Shown one piece after another: positions 1 to 6,427 of a stretch of DNA of 32,189 nucleotides. Position numbers and translations under genes: made by a program. The stretch comes from Haloarcula sinaiiensis tailed virus 1 (Viruses; Uroviricota; Caudoviricetes; Kirjokansivirales). The notes under the pieces are model-generated. The model did no database searches, was not told the DNA's origin, and saw only the letters and a program-made list of their open reading frames with translations. The stretch lies in NCBI RefSeq assembly GCF_000907675.1, contig NC_021471.1. One strand, 5' to 3'. Position 1 is the first letter of the stretch. Each line of letters begins with the position of its first letter.

Positions 1-1326
1 ATGAGCGCGGATAGCAACAATAGTGCTACAATAGGAGGTTCGTACTGGGACGCACAGTTACGCACTTTTGATGCACTGGAGTCCGGGCAGTTCGACCTCG
101 TGGTGTTTCGCGTGGGCTACGCCGGGGGCAAGACCCTGACCGGGTGTGACTGGATACACTCGGTGGCCGTGCAATACGACGGGAGCGACAATCTCGTCAT
201 GGCCCCTGACTACGCGAAGGGTGGGCCGGCGACGTACAAGACGTTCTTCGAGCGGTTGCCCGGCGAGAACACCGTGCCGGCGAAGGGCGGCGACCCGGAA
301 CACTCGCCAATTGTGTCCGATTACAACGCCGTCGACAAGCGGCTGACGTACATCAACGGGAGCGTGGCCCGGCTCGGGAGCGCGGACAAGTGGAACCGCT
401 ACGCCGGGTCGGAGTTCAACGCTATCTACTGCGACGAACCCGCGCACTACGATACGACGGACCTGTACGACCTCGTGGAGATGCTGACCTCTCGACAGCG
501 GACACAGCAGGGGCCGAACGTGATGTTGTGGACATCGACGGGCGCGGGGTTCAACGATTACTATGACATCACGGAGCGCAAGATAGCCTACGACGAAGAC
601 GGCAACGAGATAGACCTGCCGTGGCGGGACGCATTGAAAGTAATTGTCGGCGACAGTCGCAACAATCCGTTCCTGCCCGAAGACGCACAGGCCAAGCTCC
701 GCCGGCAGTTCGAAGGCACGAGTCGGGAAGCGCAGGCGCTCGCGGGTGGGTTCGCCGCGCCGACGGGACTGGTGTACGGGTCGTTCTCCCGGGAGCGACA
801 CGTCCGGCCGGCCGACGACCTCCGGGAGCGGTGTGACTCGTGGCGGGTGTATGGCTACGACCACGGGTGGGACGATCCCCGCGTAGTGCTGGAAGTCGGC
901 AAGACGGAGTACGACCAACTCGCCGTCCTTGACGAGTTCTATCGGGAGGGCGTGGAGTACCAGCGCGCCGTTGACTGGTTGACCGAGAACGACAAGCCAC
1001 GCGGGACGGTGTACGCCGAGTCAGAACCAGAACATCAGAAGGCGTTCACGAAGGCCGGGTATCGCGCGGAACCGGCGACGAAGGACCTCGATGAGGGTAT
1101 CCCAGCAGTCCGGAAGCGGTTGGACTGGGAAGACGACCCACAGGACCGGCCCGGACTCGTAATCGCGGACTCGTGTACGAACACCATCCGCGAGTTGCTC
1201 GACTACCAAGAGGAGGAGGTGGGGTCGGCGGGCGCGGTCGACCACGCGGCGGACTCCCTGCGGTATGTCGTCATGGGCGTGGACGGCGAGAGTCTGGAAG
1301 CCGGCGGGGAGGTGATAGAATGGTAG
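1..1326 (+). CDS. terL: Large terminase subunit (TerL), packaging ATPase-nuclease
   Basis: This is the motor that pumps viral DNA into the prohead through the portal and cuts the concatemer. At 441 residues it has normal TerL length. The N-terminal ATPase shows a deviant Walker A, GYAGGKT at 39-45, a Walker B ending in Asp145-Glu146 (AIYCDEP), and a coupling motif WTSTG at 177-181. The C-terminal RNase H-like nuclease shows Asp287 in YDHGWDD, an acidic AESEPE segment near residue 340, and Asp414/Asp418 in VDHAAD. The start codon is base 1 of the window. If the molecule is circular, the small terminase stop lies two bases upstream, as expected for a terS-terL pair. Function is secure; circularity is inferred. 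Confidence 0.96.
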   Translation: MSADSNNSATIGGSYWDAQLRTFDALESGQFDLVVFRVGYAGGKTLTGCDWIHSVAVQYDGSDNLVMAPDYAKGGPATYKTFFERLPGENTVPAKGGDPEHSPIVSDYNAVDKRLTYINGSVARLGSADKWNRYAGSEFNAIYCDEPAHYDTTDLYDLVEMLTSRQRTQQGPNVMLWTSTGAGFNDYYDITERKIAYDEDGNEIDLPWRDALKVIVGDSRNNPFLPEDAQAKLRRQFEGTSREAQALAGGFAAPTGLVYGSFSRERHVRPADDLRERCDSWRVYGYDHGWDDPRVVLEVGKTEYDQLAVLDEFYREGVEYQRAVDWLTENDKPRGTVYAESEPEHQKAFTKAGYRAEPATKDLDEGIPAVRKRLDWEDDPQDRPGLVIADSCTNTIRELLDYQEEEVGSAGAVDHAADSLRYVVMGVDGESLEAGGEVIEW

Positions 1327-1367
1327 GCAAAACCACTATGGTCCTATAGGGCTATAGCGTGTTGTGT

Positions 1368-1709
1368 ATGCCAGAGACGACAACCATTGAGGTGAAGTAT
1401 GACACTTGGAGAGCGCTCGACATTCGGAAGGACCGGGGTGAATCATTTGACGACATCATCCGCCGCATGGTCGGTGAACTTGGCCCCGATGTGGGCGAGA
1501 TAAAAACGGACACGAACATCAATTCGACCGACTTCAAGCCTGTCGGCGACGAGGAAGCCGAAGGCGAGGAATGTATGCAGTACGACATGGTCGCCGGAGA
1601 GGTATGTGGCGGTCCTGTCCAGTGGAAGCAACAGGTGTCCTACGGAGAGGAGCCTACTGAAAGCGGAGACACGATGTACTACTGCGACGAACACGGTCCG
1701 CACGAGTAG
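1368..1709 (+). CDS. Small RHH-like protein with a C-terminal zinc-type Cys/His cluster
   Basis: This 113-residue protein begins with a strand-helix-helix pattern (TTTIEVKYDTWRALDIRK) like VapB/CopG ribbon-helix-helix DNA-binding proteins and the antitoxin-like families common in haloarchaea. An acidic linker follows. The C-terminus carries scattered Cys and His (ECMQYD, VCGG, YYCDEHGPH) that could bind zinc. I chose the ATG at 1368 over an in-frame GTG at 1359 because the RHH strand starts directly after it and TATA-like words (CTATAGG at 1344-1350) lie just upstream. It sits alone between terL and portal. It may regulate transcription or be a nuclease-associated accessory protein. The exact role is unknown and no toxin partner is visible. 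Confidence 0.7.
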   Translation: MPETTTIEVKYDTWRALDIRKDRGESFDDIIRRMVGELGPDVGEIKTDTNINSTDFKPVGDEEAEGEECMQYDMVAGEVCGGPVQWKQQVSYGEEPTESGDTMYYCDEHGPHE

Positions 1710-1734
1710 CCCGACACCTTGATACCCCGGCGGG

Positions 1735-1883
1735 CCGACCACTCCAATGTCGGTCGCCGTGCCCGGTGTCTCGTGCCCCGATGGGACGGGGAACACCCAC
1801 GACGCCGCGCGAAACGCTGTAGTTGTGGCCGATGTTCCGGGCTCTTGCCTTCGACATCGGGCCGGGCGTTTTCACCCCGGCCC
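1735..1883 (+). other. Hairpin-rich intergenic region before portal
   Basis: The 226 bases between the small RHH gene and portal hold several inverted repeats: CCGAC/GTCGG (1735-1739 with 1749-1753), CCCCG/CGGGG (1776-1780 with 1787-1791), CCGATGT/ACATCGG (1829-1835 with 1854-1860), and GGGCCGGG/CCCGGCCC (1859-1866 with 1876-1883, loop 9 including TTTT). The last two share bases and are mutually exclusive. An open frame in phase with portal runs through, but its composition is not haloarchaeal. The region may hold a terminator, an attenuator or a structured leader. Confidence 0.55.
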
Positions 1884-1902
1884 GGACTCCCCCTGTGGCG
1901 CA

Positions 1903-1910
1903 ACGCTTAC
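1903..1910 (+). promoter_or_regulatory. Promoter-like element for portal
   Basis: ACGCTTAC places its TTA 27-29 bases before the portal ATG at 1936. This is a variant of the ACGCTTTT element seen before other structural genes and fits a TATA-type box for a leaderless transcript. Confidence 0.5.
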
Positions 1911-1935
1911 CCTGCCAGCGCCGGCAGTGTGTGTC

Positions 1936-4392
1936 ATGAAACTCGGGAACATCCTCGGCAACGGGCAGGACCGCCCACCGGCCCCGGAAGTCGCTACAGC
2001 CGAAGACGTGGAAAAGTACAATATGCAGTGGGTCAGCAAGAACCCACAGGCGGCAACGGACACCGGCACGGAACACTCGGACCCGACGGTGGAACTGCCC
2101 TTTACCGAGAAGGCCTTGGACGACCGACTGAAGCAAAAGGCAGAGTTCCCGTGGCTCTACGATCCCTCGAAGGGCGTCCGGTGGGACTTCGACCCCGTCC
2201 AACTCCGCAACATCGCACAGGAAAACACGTGGGTCGGCATGATGGTGCAGTCAATCACGAAGGAGATAGCCGAGACGCCGTGGTCTATCGTCAAGCAAGA
2301 CGACAGGAACGAGCTACGGAAGCGGCTGTCCGAACATCCCGAGACACGCGAGAAGGTAGCCAAGCAAGAGGGGGCGACGGAGTTTCCCGACGCGACGGCG
2401 GAGCGGATCGACGACCTCCTGCGGAATCCGAACCCGGACCACGGCTGGCATGACCTTGTCGAGATGTGGCTCGGCGACCTGCTGGAAGTCGGCAGTGCGA
2501 CGACGGTGAAGGCGTTCCCGAAGTCAGTGTACGGCGGCGAGAACAACACGCTGGCAGTCGAACCCGACGCCACGCGGCCCCGGGCGCTACAGGTGTCCGC
2601 GCCGGAGGTGTGGACGAAAGGCTTCGACGGCCGGACCGGCATCATGGACGCGTTCTGGCAGTTCGATGATGAACGCGCGCCGGGGACGGGCAACAGCAAC
2701 GGCGGCACGTCGGGGAGTTACGGGTTCCGGACGCCCGTGGAGTTCGACACCGCCGAAGTGATGTGGACGGACATGACGCCGCGCTCGAACCGCCGCTACG
2801 GGATGCCGCCGACGCTCCTCGTGCGTGACTTCCTCCAGAGTCTCGACCTTGCGGTGAAGCAAGAGCAGCAGTACCTCTCCCGTGGCAGTATCCCGTCCGG
2901 CGCGTGGGTGTTCGAACAGTGGGACCGCGAGGAAGTCCGGGAGTGGAAGACCGAGAACGCCGAGAACATCAAGGGCAAGCCACACAAGTCCTTGATGTTC
3001 GCCGGCCGCGGCGGCGACGTGAAGTTCGAACCGATGAGTATGAACTTCAAGGAACTGGAGTTTACCGAGCGCATGAAGTGGTACGCGCGGGTTGTCTCCT
3101 CGGTGTTTCAGGTCCCCACCGCCGTCGTTGGCATCGAACCCGAGAAGGTGAACTACAACACGTTCCAAGGCGAGCGGGAGAACTTCGAGGAGAACACGCT
3201 GGGGCCGTATATGCAAAAACTGGAGCGGTTCATCAACGACGAGCTGATTTGGCCCCACTGGGGACGCTCCTATCACTTCGAGTTCAAGCCCGGCCTGTCC
3301 GAGACGACGCGCTCGAAGATATCCGGCCGCGTGCAGTCAGAGTTCAACGCCGGCCTGATTCGCCGCAACGAAGCCCGGCAGGAACTAGGGCGTGACGAAG
3401 TTGACGAGGACCTAAATGGGTTCAAGGACGAAGTCGTGGAAGGCACGGACCCGCAGGACGCACAAGATGCGCTTGGGGGCCTGATGGCGTCGGAAATGAG
3501 CGACGAGGGAAACGAGGGAAACGCGAATCTGCGGAAAGACGAAGCGCTCCGGAATAGTGGCGAGTGGTATCAGTTCGACGTGCAACCGGAGATGGTCGAA
3601 ACCCTCCAGCAGGACATCGCCGACGACGTGTCGGAACTATTTGAGTCGGTCCTGTCCAACGAGCGCATCCAGACTATCATCGAACGCCTTGCGGCTGAGA
3701 GCGAGCAGGACGACGCTGACGCGGTTTCGAAGTCCACCGTATCACTGGCCCGCGAAGTTCGGAAACTCCTCGAACAGCAACGACTGGCCGGCGACGTGGC
3801 TGATGCTATCCGGAACCGGTCTGCCGAGGCCATTCGGGAGACACTGCAAGAGACCGTCACCGAAGCCGACGACACGGACGTTGACGTGGATGTGGAGGCC
3901 GTCACGTCCCGGCTACAGGACCGCGATGTGGCCTTCGCCGACCGATTCGCCAACGAACTAAGCGAGACGATCCGCGACACCGTCGGCGACGGGTGGGCCG
4001 AGGGCAAGAACAGCCGCGAGATAGCGGCCGACATCGCCGAGGAAGGCGACATCGCCGAAGGGTGGGGTGGCGCGGAGCGTATCGCCCGCCAAGAGCTACA
4101 GGTGGCGACGGGCGAAGCGCGGTCGGCCGTGGCCGACGACCTCGATAAAGTTGAAATTTGGAACGATAGCGGCGACAATCGCGTGCGGCAGTCCCACGCC
4201 GACATGGACGGGAAATGGGCCTTCCCGGGAGATGAATGGCTTGTCGACTATTCCGATGAAGGTAGGGGAGTTGTGAAGGAATCCGCGCCCGGGTCAAGCG
4301 AACCGGGTATTGGATGCAGATGCACCACATTACTCCGCGACAGAGAGGAAGTTGCCGACGAAGACTATGCGGGCGACGGCGACCTGAATTAG
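1936..4392 (+). CDS. Portal protein fused to a MuF/SPP1 gp7 head-morphogenesis domain
   Basis: The portal dodecamer occupies one capsid vertex, is the conduit for DNA and docks the terminase and tail. This 818-residue protein is much longer than a plain portal. The N-terminal 500 or so residues have portal-type content, including a long basic/aromatic clip-stem region near RDFLQSLDLAVKQEQQYL and FQVPTAVVGI. The last 150 residues form a MuF/SPP1 gp7-like domain: ERIARQEL around 713-720, QSHADMDG with His754, and a GCRC motif at 793-796 before the C-terminus. I chose ATG 1936 because a promoter-like ACGCTTA lies 27-29 bases upstream and the acidic, haloarchaeal-style sequence starts there. The open frame reaches further upstream only through a hairpin-rich non-coding stretch. 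Portal and MuF are usually separate adjacent genes; here they are one chain. Confidence 0.92.
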   Translation: MKLGNILGNGQDRPPAPEVATAEDVEKYNMQWVSKNPQAATDTGTEHSDPTVELPFTEKALDDRLKQKAEFPWLYDPSKGVRWDFDPVQLRNIAQENTWVGMMVQSITKEIAETPWSIVKQDDRNELRKRLSEHPETREKVAKQEGATEFPDATAERIDDLLRNPNPDHGWHDLVEMWLGDLLEVGSATTVKAFPKSVYGGENNTLAVEPDATRPRALQVSAPEVWTKGFDGRTGIMDAFWQFDDERAPGTGNSNGGTSGSYGFRTPVEFDTAEVMWTDMTPRSNRRYGMPPTLLVRDFLQSLDLAVKQEQQYLSRGSIPSGAWVFEQWDREEVREWKTENAENIKGKPHKSLMFAGRGGDVKFEPMSMNFKELEFTERMKWYARVVSSVFQVPTAVVGIEPEKVNYNTFQGERENFEENTLGPYMQKLERFINDELIWPHWGRSYHFEFKPGLSETTRSKISGRVQSEFNAGLIRRNEARQELGRDEVDEDLNGFKDEVVEGTDPQDAQDALGGLMASEMSDEGNEGNANLRKDEALRNSGEWYQFDVQPEMVETLQQDIADDVSELFESVLSNERIQTIIERLAAESEQDDADAVSKSTVSLAREVRKLLEQQRLAGDVADAIRNRSAEAIRETLQETVTEADDTDVDVDVEAVTSRLQDRDVAFADRFANELSETIRDTVGDGWAEGKNSREIAADIAEEGDIAEGWGGAERIARQELQVATGEARSAVADDLDKVEIWNDSGDNRVRQSHADMDGKWAFPGDEWLVDYSDEGRGVVKESAPGSSEPGIGCRCTTLLRDREEVADEDYAGDGDLN

Positions 4393-4400
4393 GGGGCGTT

Positions 4401-4448
4401 GCTACAACTTTTAGTAAAGATTAAGTACCCGTAGCTACAATGTTGTAG
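4401..4448 (+). promoter_or_regulatory. Palindromic operator-like site before gene at 4450
   Basis: CTACAA-TG-TTGTAG (4435-4448) is a perfect short palindrome ending one base before the ATG at 4450. A further CTACAAC lies at 4402-4408, the reverse complement of GTTGTAG at 4442-4448. A TTAAG box sits 25-29 bases before the start. The layout suggests a repressor or activator site over the transcription start. Confidence 0.5.
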
Positions 4449-4449
4449 T

Positions 4450-4692
4450 ATGGCACAACAGATTGCTGATGACGCGGCCGAACTGTCCGAAATTGACGGT
4501 GTGACCGAAGTCAAAGACTCCTGTGAATCCGGCGTGGCGTTCCTGCTGGAGTGTGAGGATTACAACGTCCAACGCGTTCACGCCGAACTACTCCGCTCGG
4601 ACAAGTGGACGCCACGAGGAAACTTCAAGAACGAGAAAGCGCCAGAGCACAGTTACGTCAAAGCGACGTACCACGTTGACTATCTGAACTGA
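4450..4692 (+). CDS. Hypothetical acidic 80-residue protein
   Basis: I do not recognise this protein. It is 80 residues, acidic at the N-terminus (MAQQIADDAAELSEIDGV) and more mixed later, with a likely alpha/beta pattern: SGVAFLLECEDYNVQRVHAELL, then a basic stretch and the strand YVKATYHVDYL. Two cysteines (Cys25 and Cys35) are not in a zinc spacing. It has its own TATA-like box (TTAAG, 25-29 bases upstream) and a palindrome over the likely transcription start, so it is probably expressed and controlled independently of portal. Codon use has the usual haloarchaeal G/C third-base bias, which supports it being real. Confidence 0.7.
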   Translation: MAQQIADDAAELSEIDGVTEVKDSCESGVAFLLECEDYNVQRVHAELLRSDKWTPRGNFKNEKAPEHSYVKATYHVDYLN

Positions 4693-4737
4693 CCCACACG
4701 CGGCGTATCATCTCATCGGTGACTGTGGGCGTGCAGT

Positions 4738-5013
4738 ATGAGCGGAGACAACTGGAAGACGCTTCGGGTCCCGCCCGAAGCCTACGACGCGGCGAAGGAA
4801 CAGAAAGAAGCCAACGACCGGACGTGGGGCGAGCAAATCGTCCGGCAGGACGACCCGGCGGACAACGCCGACGTGGACACGGAAGCGCTCGCCGAGGAGC
4901 TACAGGAGCGAATCAACTACCCGGAACAGCAGGACACCGAGACTATCGTGCAACGGCTGGAAGACCTCGAAACGCGGCTACCGTCGAAGGTGGCGCGGGA
5001 GTTACAACAATGA
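4738..5013 (+). CDS. RHH-type DNA-binding protein, putative regulator
   Basis: A 91-residue protein whose first 45 residues follow the ribbon-helix-helix pattern: a short strand (NWKTLRVPPEAYDAAKEQK) followed by two helices (ANDRTWGEQIVRQ). The rest is acidic and helical, ending in a Leu-rich amphipathic helix (ETIVQRLEDLETRLPSKVARELQQ) that could oligomerise. RHH proteins act as dimeric repressors or antitoxins binding short palindromes. It heads a tight cluster of five tiny genes with 4-base start/stop overlaps, so translation is coupled. The palindrome at 4435-4448 would be an obvious candidate target, but that is only a guess from proximity. Confidence 0.68.
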   Translation: MSGDNWKTLRVPPEAYDAAKEQKEANDRTWGEQIVRQDDPADNADVDTEALAEELQERINYPEQQDTETIVQRLEDLETRLPSKVARELQQ

Positions 5014-5144
5014 ATGATGCAATCACGAACGCGTTAGACGACTTGGAGACGGCGGCGGAGTACGTCGAACGGGACGGCGAAGCCTACGACGCGAAGATGA
5101 TTCGGGCGTCAGTCGACACGCTACGGGAGGAACTACAGGAATGA
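5010..5144 (+). CDS. Hypothetical 44-residue acidic helical protein
   Basis: This tiny protein starts in an ATG overlapping the stop of the preceding RHH gene (ATGA-type coupling). It consists of one predicted amphipathic helix-turn-helix: MNDAITNALDDLETAAEYV followed by MIRASVDTLREELQE. Third-base G/C bias and the double coupling, into and out of the gene, support real translation. No function is recognisable. Short helical proteins like this often bind a partner from the same operon. Confidence 0.6.
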   Translation: MNDAITNALDDLETAAEYVERDGEAYDAKMIRASVDTLREELQE

Positions 5145-5323
5145 GCCAGTACATCACCATCGACAAGTTGCCCGCCGTCGCCGTCGAGAACCCGGCGCTG
5201 GCGGCGCGCATCATCACGGAGCGCTACGGCGCGGAACTGTTCGTCGTGGCGCTGACGCTCGTGGCGCTGGTGGCGTGTTGGTGGGCGGTTCGTGACCGAC
5301 GGCGGCGTGGGGTGGCGGCATGA
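5141..5323 (+). CDS. Small single-pass membrane protein
   Basis: A 60-residue protein with one clear transmembrane helix, GAELFVVALTLVALVACWWAV at about residues 30-50, followed at once by a positively charged end (RDRRRRGVAA). By the positive-inside rule the C-terminus should be cytoplasmic. It overlaps the preceding gene by four bases and the next gene starts inside its stop. Size and topology fit a holin-like or other host-membrane accessory protein, but archaeal lysis proteins are poorly defined and nothing here proves a lysis role. Confidence 0.65.
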   Translation: MSQYITIDKLPAVAVENPALAARIITERYGAELFVVALTLVALVACWWAVRDRRRRGVAA

Positions 5324-5436
5324 ACGCGTGGCCCTCGGCGACGGTCGTTGTCGTGTTGGACGGCGACGGCGTCCGTCGCATCGAGGAGACCGAAGCCGAC
5401 CGCCGGGCGAGACACTACGCGCCGGTCACAGAATGA
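5320..5436 (+). CDS. Hypothetical 38-residue protein in an overlapping cluster
   Basis: This very short frame begins with ATG overlapping the previous stop (ATGA) and ends in an overlap with the next ATG. The sequence MNAWPSATVVVVLDGDGVRRIEE suggests a beta-hairpin with an acidic turn, followed by a basic helix. It is supported only by coupling on both sides, absence of any gap in the cluster, and G/C third-base bias. The function is unknown. Confidence 0.5.
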   Translation: MNAWPSATVVVVLDGDGVRRIEETEADRRARHYAPVTE

Positions 5437-5558
5437 CGGGCGAGATACCCCACCGTGTGTGTCGGAAGTGCGACCGCGGGGCCGTCGCTACGCTGTACGC
5501 GTCGGATGGAACCACGGAAGGCCCGCGGTGTCACACGCACCTGCTGGAAAACCTGTAG
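5433..5558 (+). CDS. Small zinc-ribbon-like protein
   Basis: A 41-residue protein with a probable zinc site made of CRKC (about residues 10-13) and CHTH (about residues 33-36), separated by a short beta-rich stretch (GAVATLYASDGTTEGPR). Treble-clef or ribbon mini-proteins like this are numerous in haloarchaea and their viruses and are thought to bind nucleic acid or protein. It closes the overlapping cluster at 4738-5558. The next gene has its own promoter-like T-run, so this is probably the end of the transcription unit. Confidence 0.62.
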   Translation: MTGEIPHRVCRKCDRGAVATLYASDGTTEGPRCHTHLLENL

Positions 5559-5563
5559 CGCCG

Positions 5564-5574
5564 ACTGTTTTTTG
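5564..5574 (+). promoter_or_regulatory. Late-type promoter element (T-run) for gene at 5599
   Basis: ACTGTTTTTTG puts a six-T run 26-31 bases before the ATG at 5599, the archaeal TATA-box distance for a leaderless message. The same six-T box precedes the gene at 10865. It lies just after the stop at 5558 and could also act as a terminator for the upstream cluster. Confidence 0.5.
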
Positions 5575-5598
5575 CCCCCGGAGCGCGCAGGGGGATAC

Positions 5599-5997
5599 AT
5601 GACGAATGACTTCGGCGAGGACTTCGCGGCGGAACTGACCCAGTACGTCGTTGGTGGGACGGACATCCCGGCGGCGGAAGCCACGTACTACGTGACACTG
5701 TACGACGGCGCTGGCAACGAACTGAACGCCGACCTCCAGAACGGCCGCGTGGCTGTCGGGACGGCCGACTGGACAACGACGGCGACGAGTGCCTTCGAGA
5801 ACGCGGCGGAGGTGAACTTCGGCGAAGCCATCGGGGACATCACCGTCCAAGAGTTCGCTATCAAGGACATCGATGATACGGACGCCAACGCTCGGGAACT
5901 GTTCAGGACAGAGATAGGCCAAGCGCCACAGGACTTCTCCGACGGTACGCGGGTGTTCTATCAGGCCGGAGACCTCGATGTGGACGTGCTTGACTGA
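5599..5997 (+). CDS. Putative virion or tail-associated beta-sandwich protein
   Basis: This 132-residue acidic protein has a beta-rich repeat of short strands (ATYYVTLYDGAGNEL, AAEVNFGEAIGDITVQEFAI, GTRVFYQAGDLDVDVLD). It resembles small phage fibre or decoration proteins in which residues of the type YVTLYDGAGNE open a strand. I chose the ATG at 5599 because a T-run promoter box precedes it by 26-31 bases; the open frame further upstream overlaps the zinc-ribbon gene. It forms a short unit with the next gene (6-base gap) and is followed by a spike gene, so a decoration, turret or fibre-base role is reasonable. It is not firmly recognised. Confidence 0.6.
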   Translation: MTNDFGEDFAAELTQYVVGGTDIPAAEATYYVTLYDGAGNELNADLQNGRVAVGTADWTTTATSAFENAAEVNFGEAIGDITVQEFAIKDIDDTDANARELFRTEIGQAPQDFSDGTRVFYQAGDLDVDVLD

Positions 5998-6003
5998 CGG
6001 CCC

Positions 6004-6390
6004 ATGCCAGAACTGAATATCGCGGCTGGGGAGACGGTGACAATCGCGGCGGGAGAGGAGCGCACCGACGGTCCGGTCAACAACGACGGCACGCTGAATC
6101 TCGACGGGGCGCTGAACCTACAGGTGACACTGTCGGGCACCGTCGAAGCAGGGGCAACGGCAACGGGAGATGTCAGTGGCGAGAAGTCCATCGAGTCGTC
6201 GGCCGAAGCCGGGGCAACAGCCACCTCGGTCCTAACCGGATGGAAAAACATCGTCGCTACGGCGGAAGCCGGCGCGGATGCGACGGGCGTGATAGAGTCG
6301 TTTGTCCCGCTCCGGCGGACCTCCTCGTTCGATATCGACAACGACCGCCGCGAGGACTTTGACGTTCAGGGAACGGGCGACGTGGAGTAG
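6004..6390 (+). CDS. Repetitive beta-structured protein, putative virion component
   Basis: A 128-residue protein dominated by repeats. Three copies of an EAGATATG-like unit (VEAGATATGDV, AEAGATATSVL, AEAGADATGVI) are spaced about 24 residues apart, and the N-terminus has GETVTIAAGEERTDGPVNNDG. This regular hydrophobic/Gly/Thr pattern suggests a beta-solenoid or stacked beta fold, as found in phage fibres and capsid decorations. It follows the previous gene by six bases and has no promoter box of its own, so the two are probably co-transcribed. The C-terminus is charged (DIDNDRREDFDV). The precise role is unknown. Confidence 0.6.
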   Translation: MPELNIAAGETVTIAAGEERTDGPVNNDGTLNLDGALNLQVTLSGTVEAGATATGDVSGEKSIESSAEAGATATSVLTGWKNIVATAEAGADATGVIESFVPLRRTSSFDIDNDRREDFDVQGTGDVE

Positions 6391-6393
6391 CGG

Positions 6394-6402
6394 CACGCTT
6401 TA
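6394..6402 (+). promoter_or_regulatory. Late-type promoter element before the spike gene
   Basis: CACGCTTTA starts three bases after the stop of the preceding gene, with TTT 27-29 bases before the ATG at 6428. Sequence and spacing match the elements at 16874 and 14380. Confidence 0.6.
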
Positions 6403-6427
6403 CTGCCTGTGGTGTGAATAGTTTGGC

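Noticed and set aside
58-918. Long antisense frame over terL
   Set aside because: It mirrors the GC-rich third positions of the real gene; its translation is Arg/Val/His-rich and not acidic, and terL motifs are certain.
1747-1935. N-terminal extension of the portal protein
   Set aside because: The frame is open, but the sequence is Pro/Gly/Cys-rich, lacks acidic bias, crosses several hairpins and precedes a promoter box and a good ATG at 1936.
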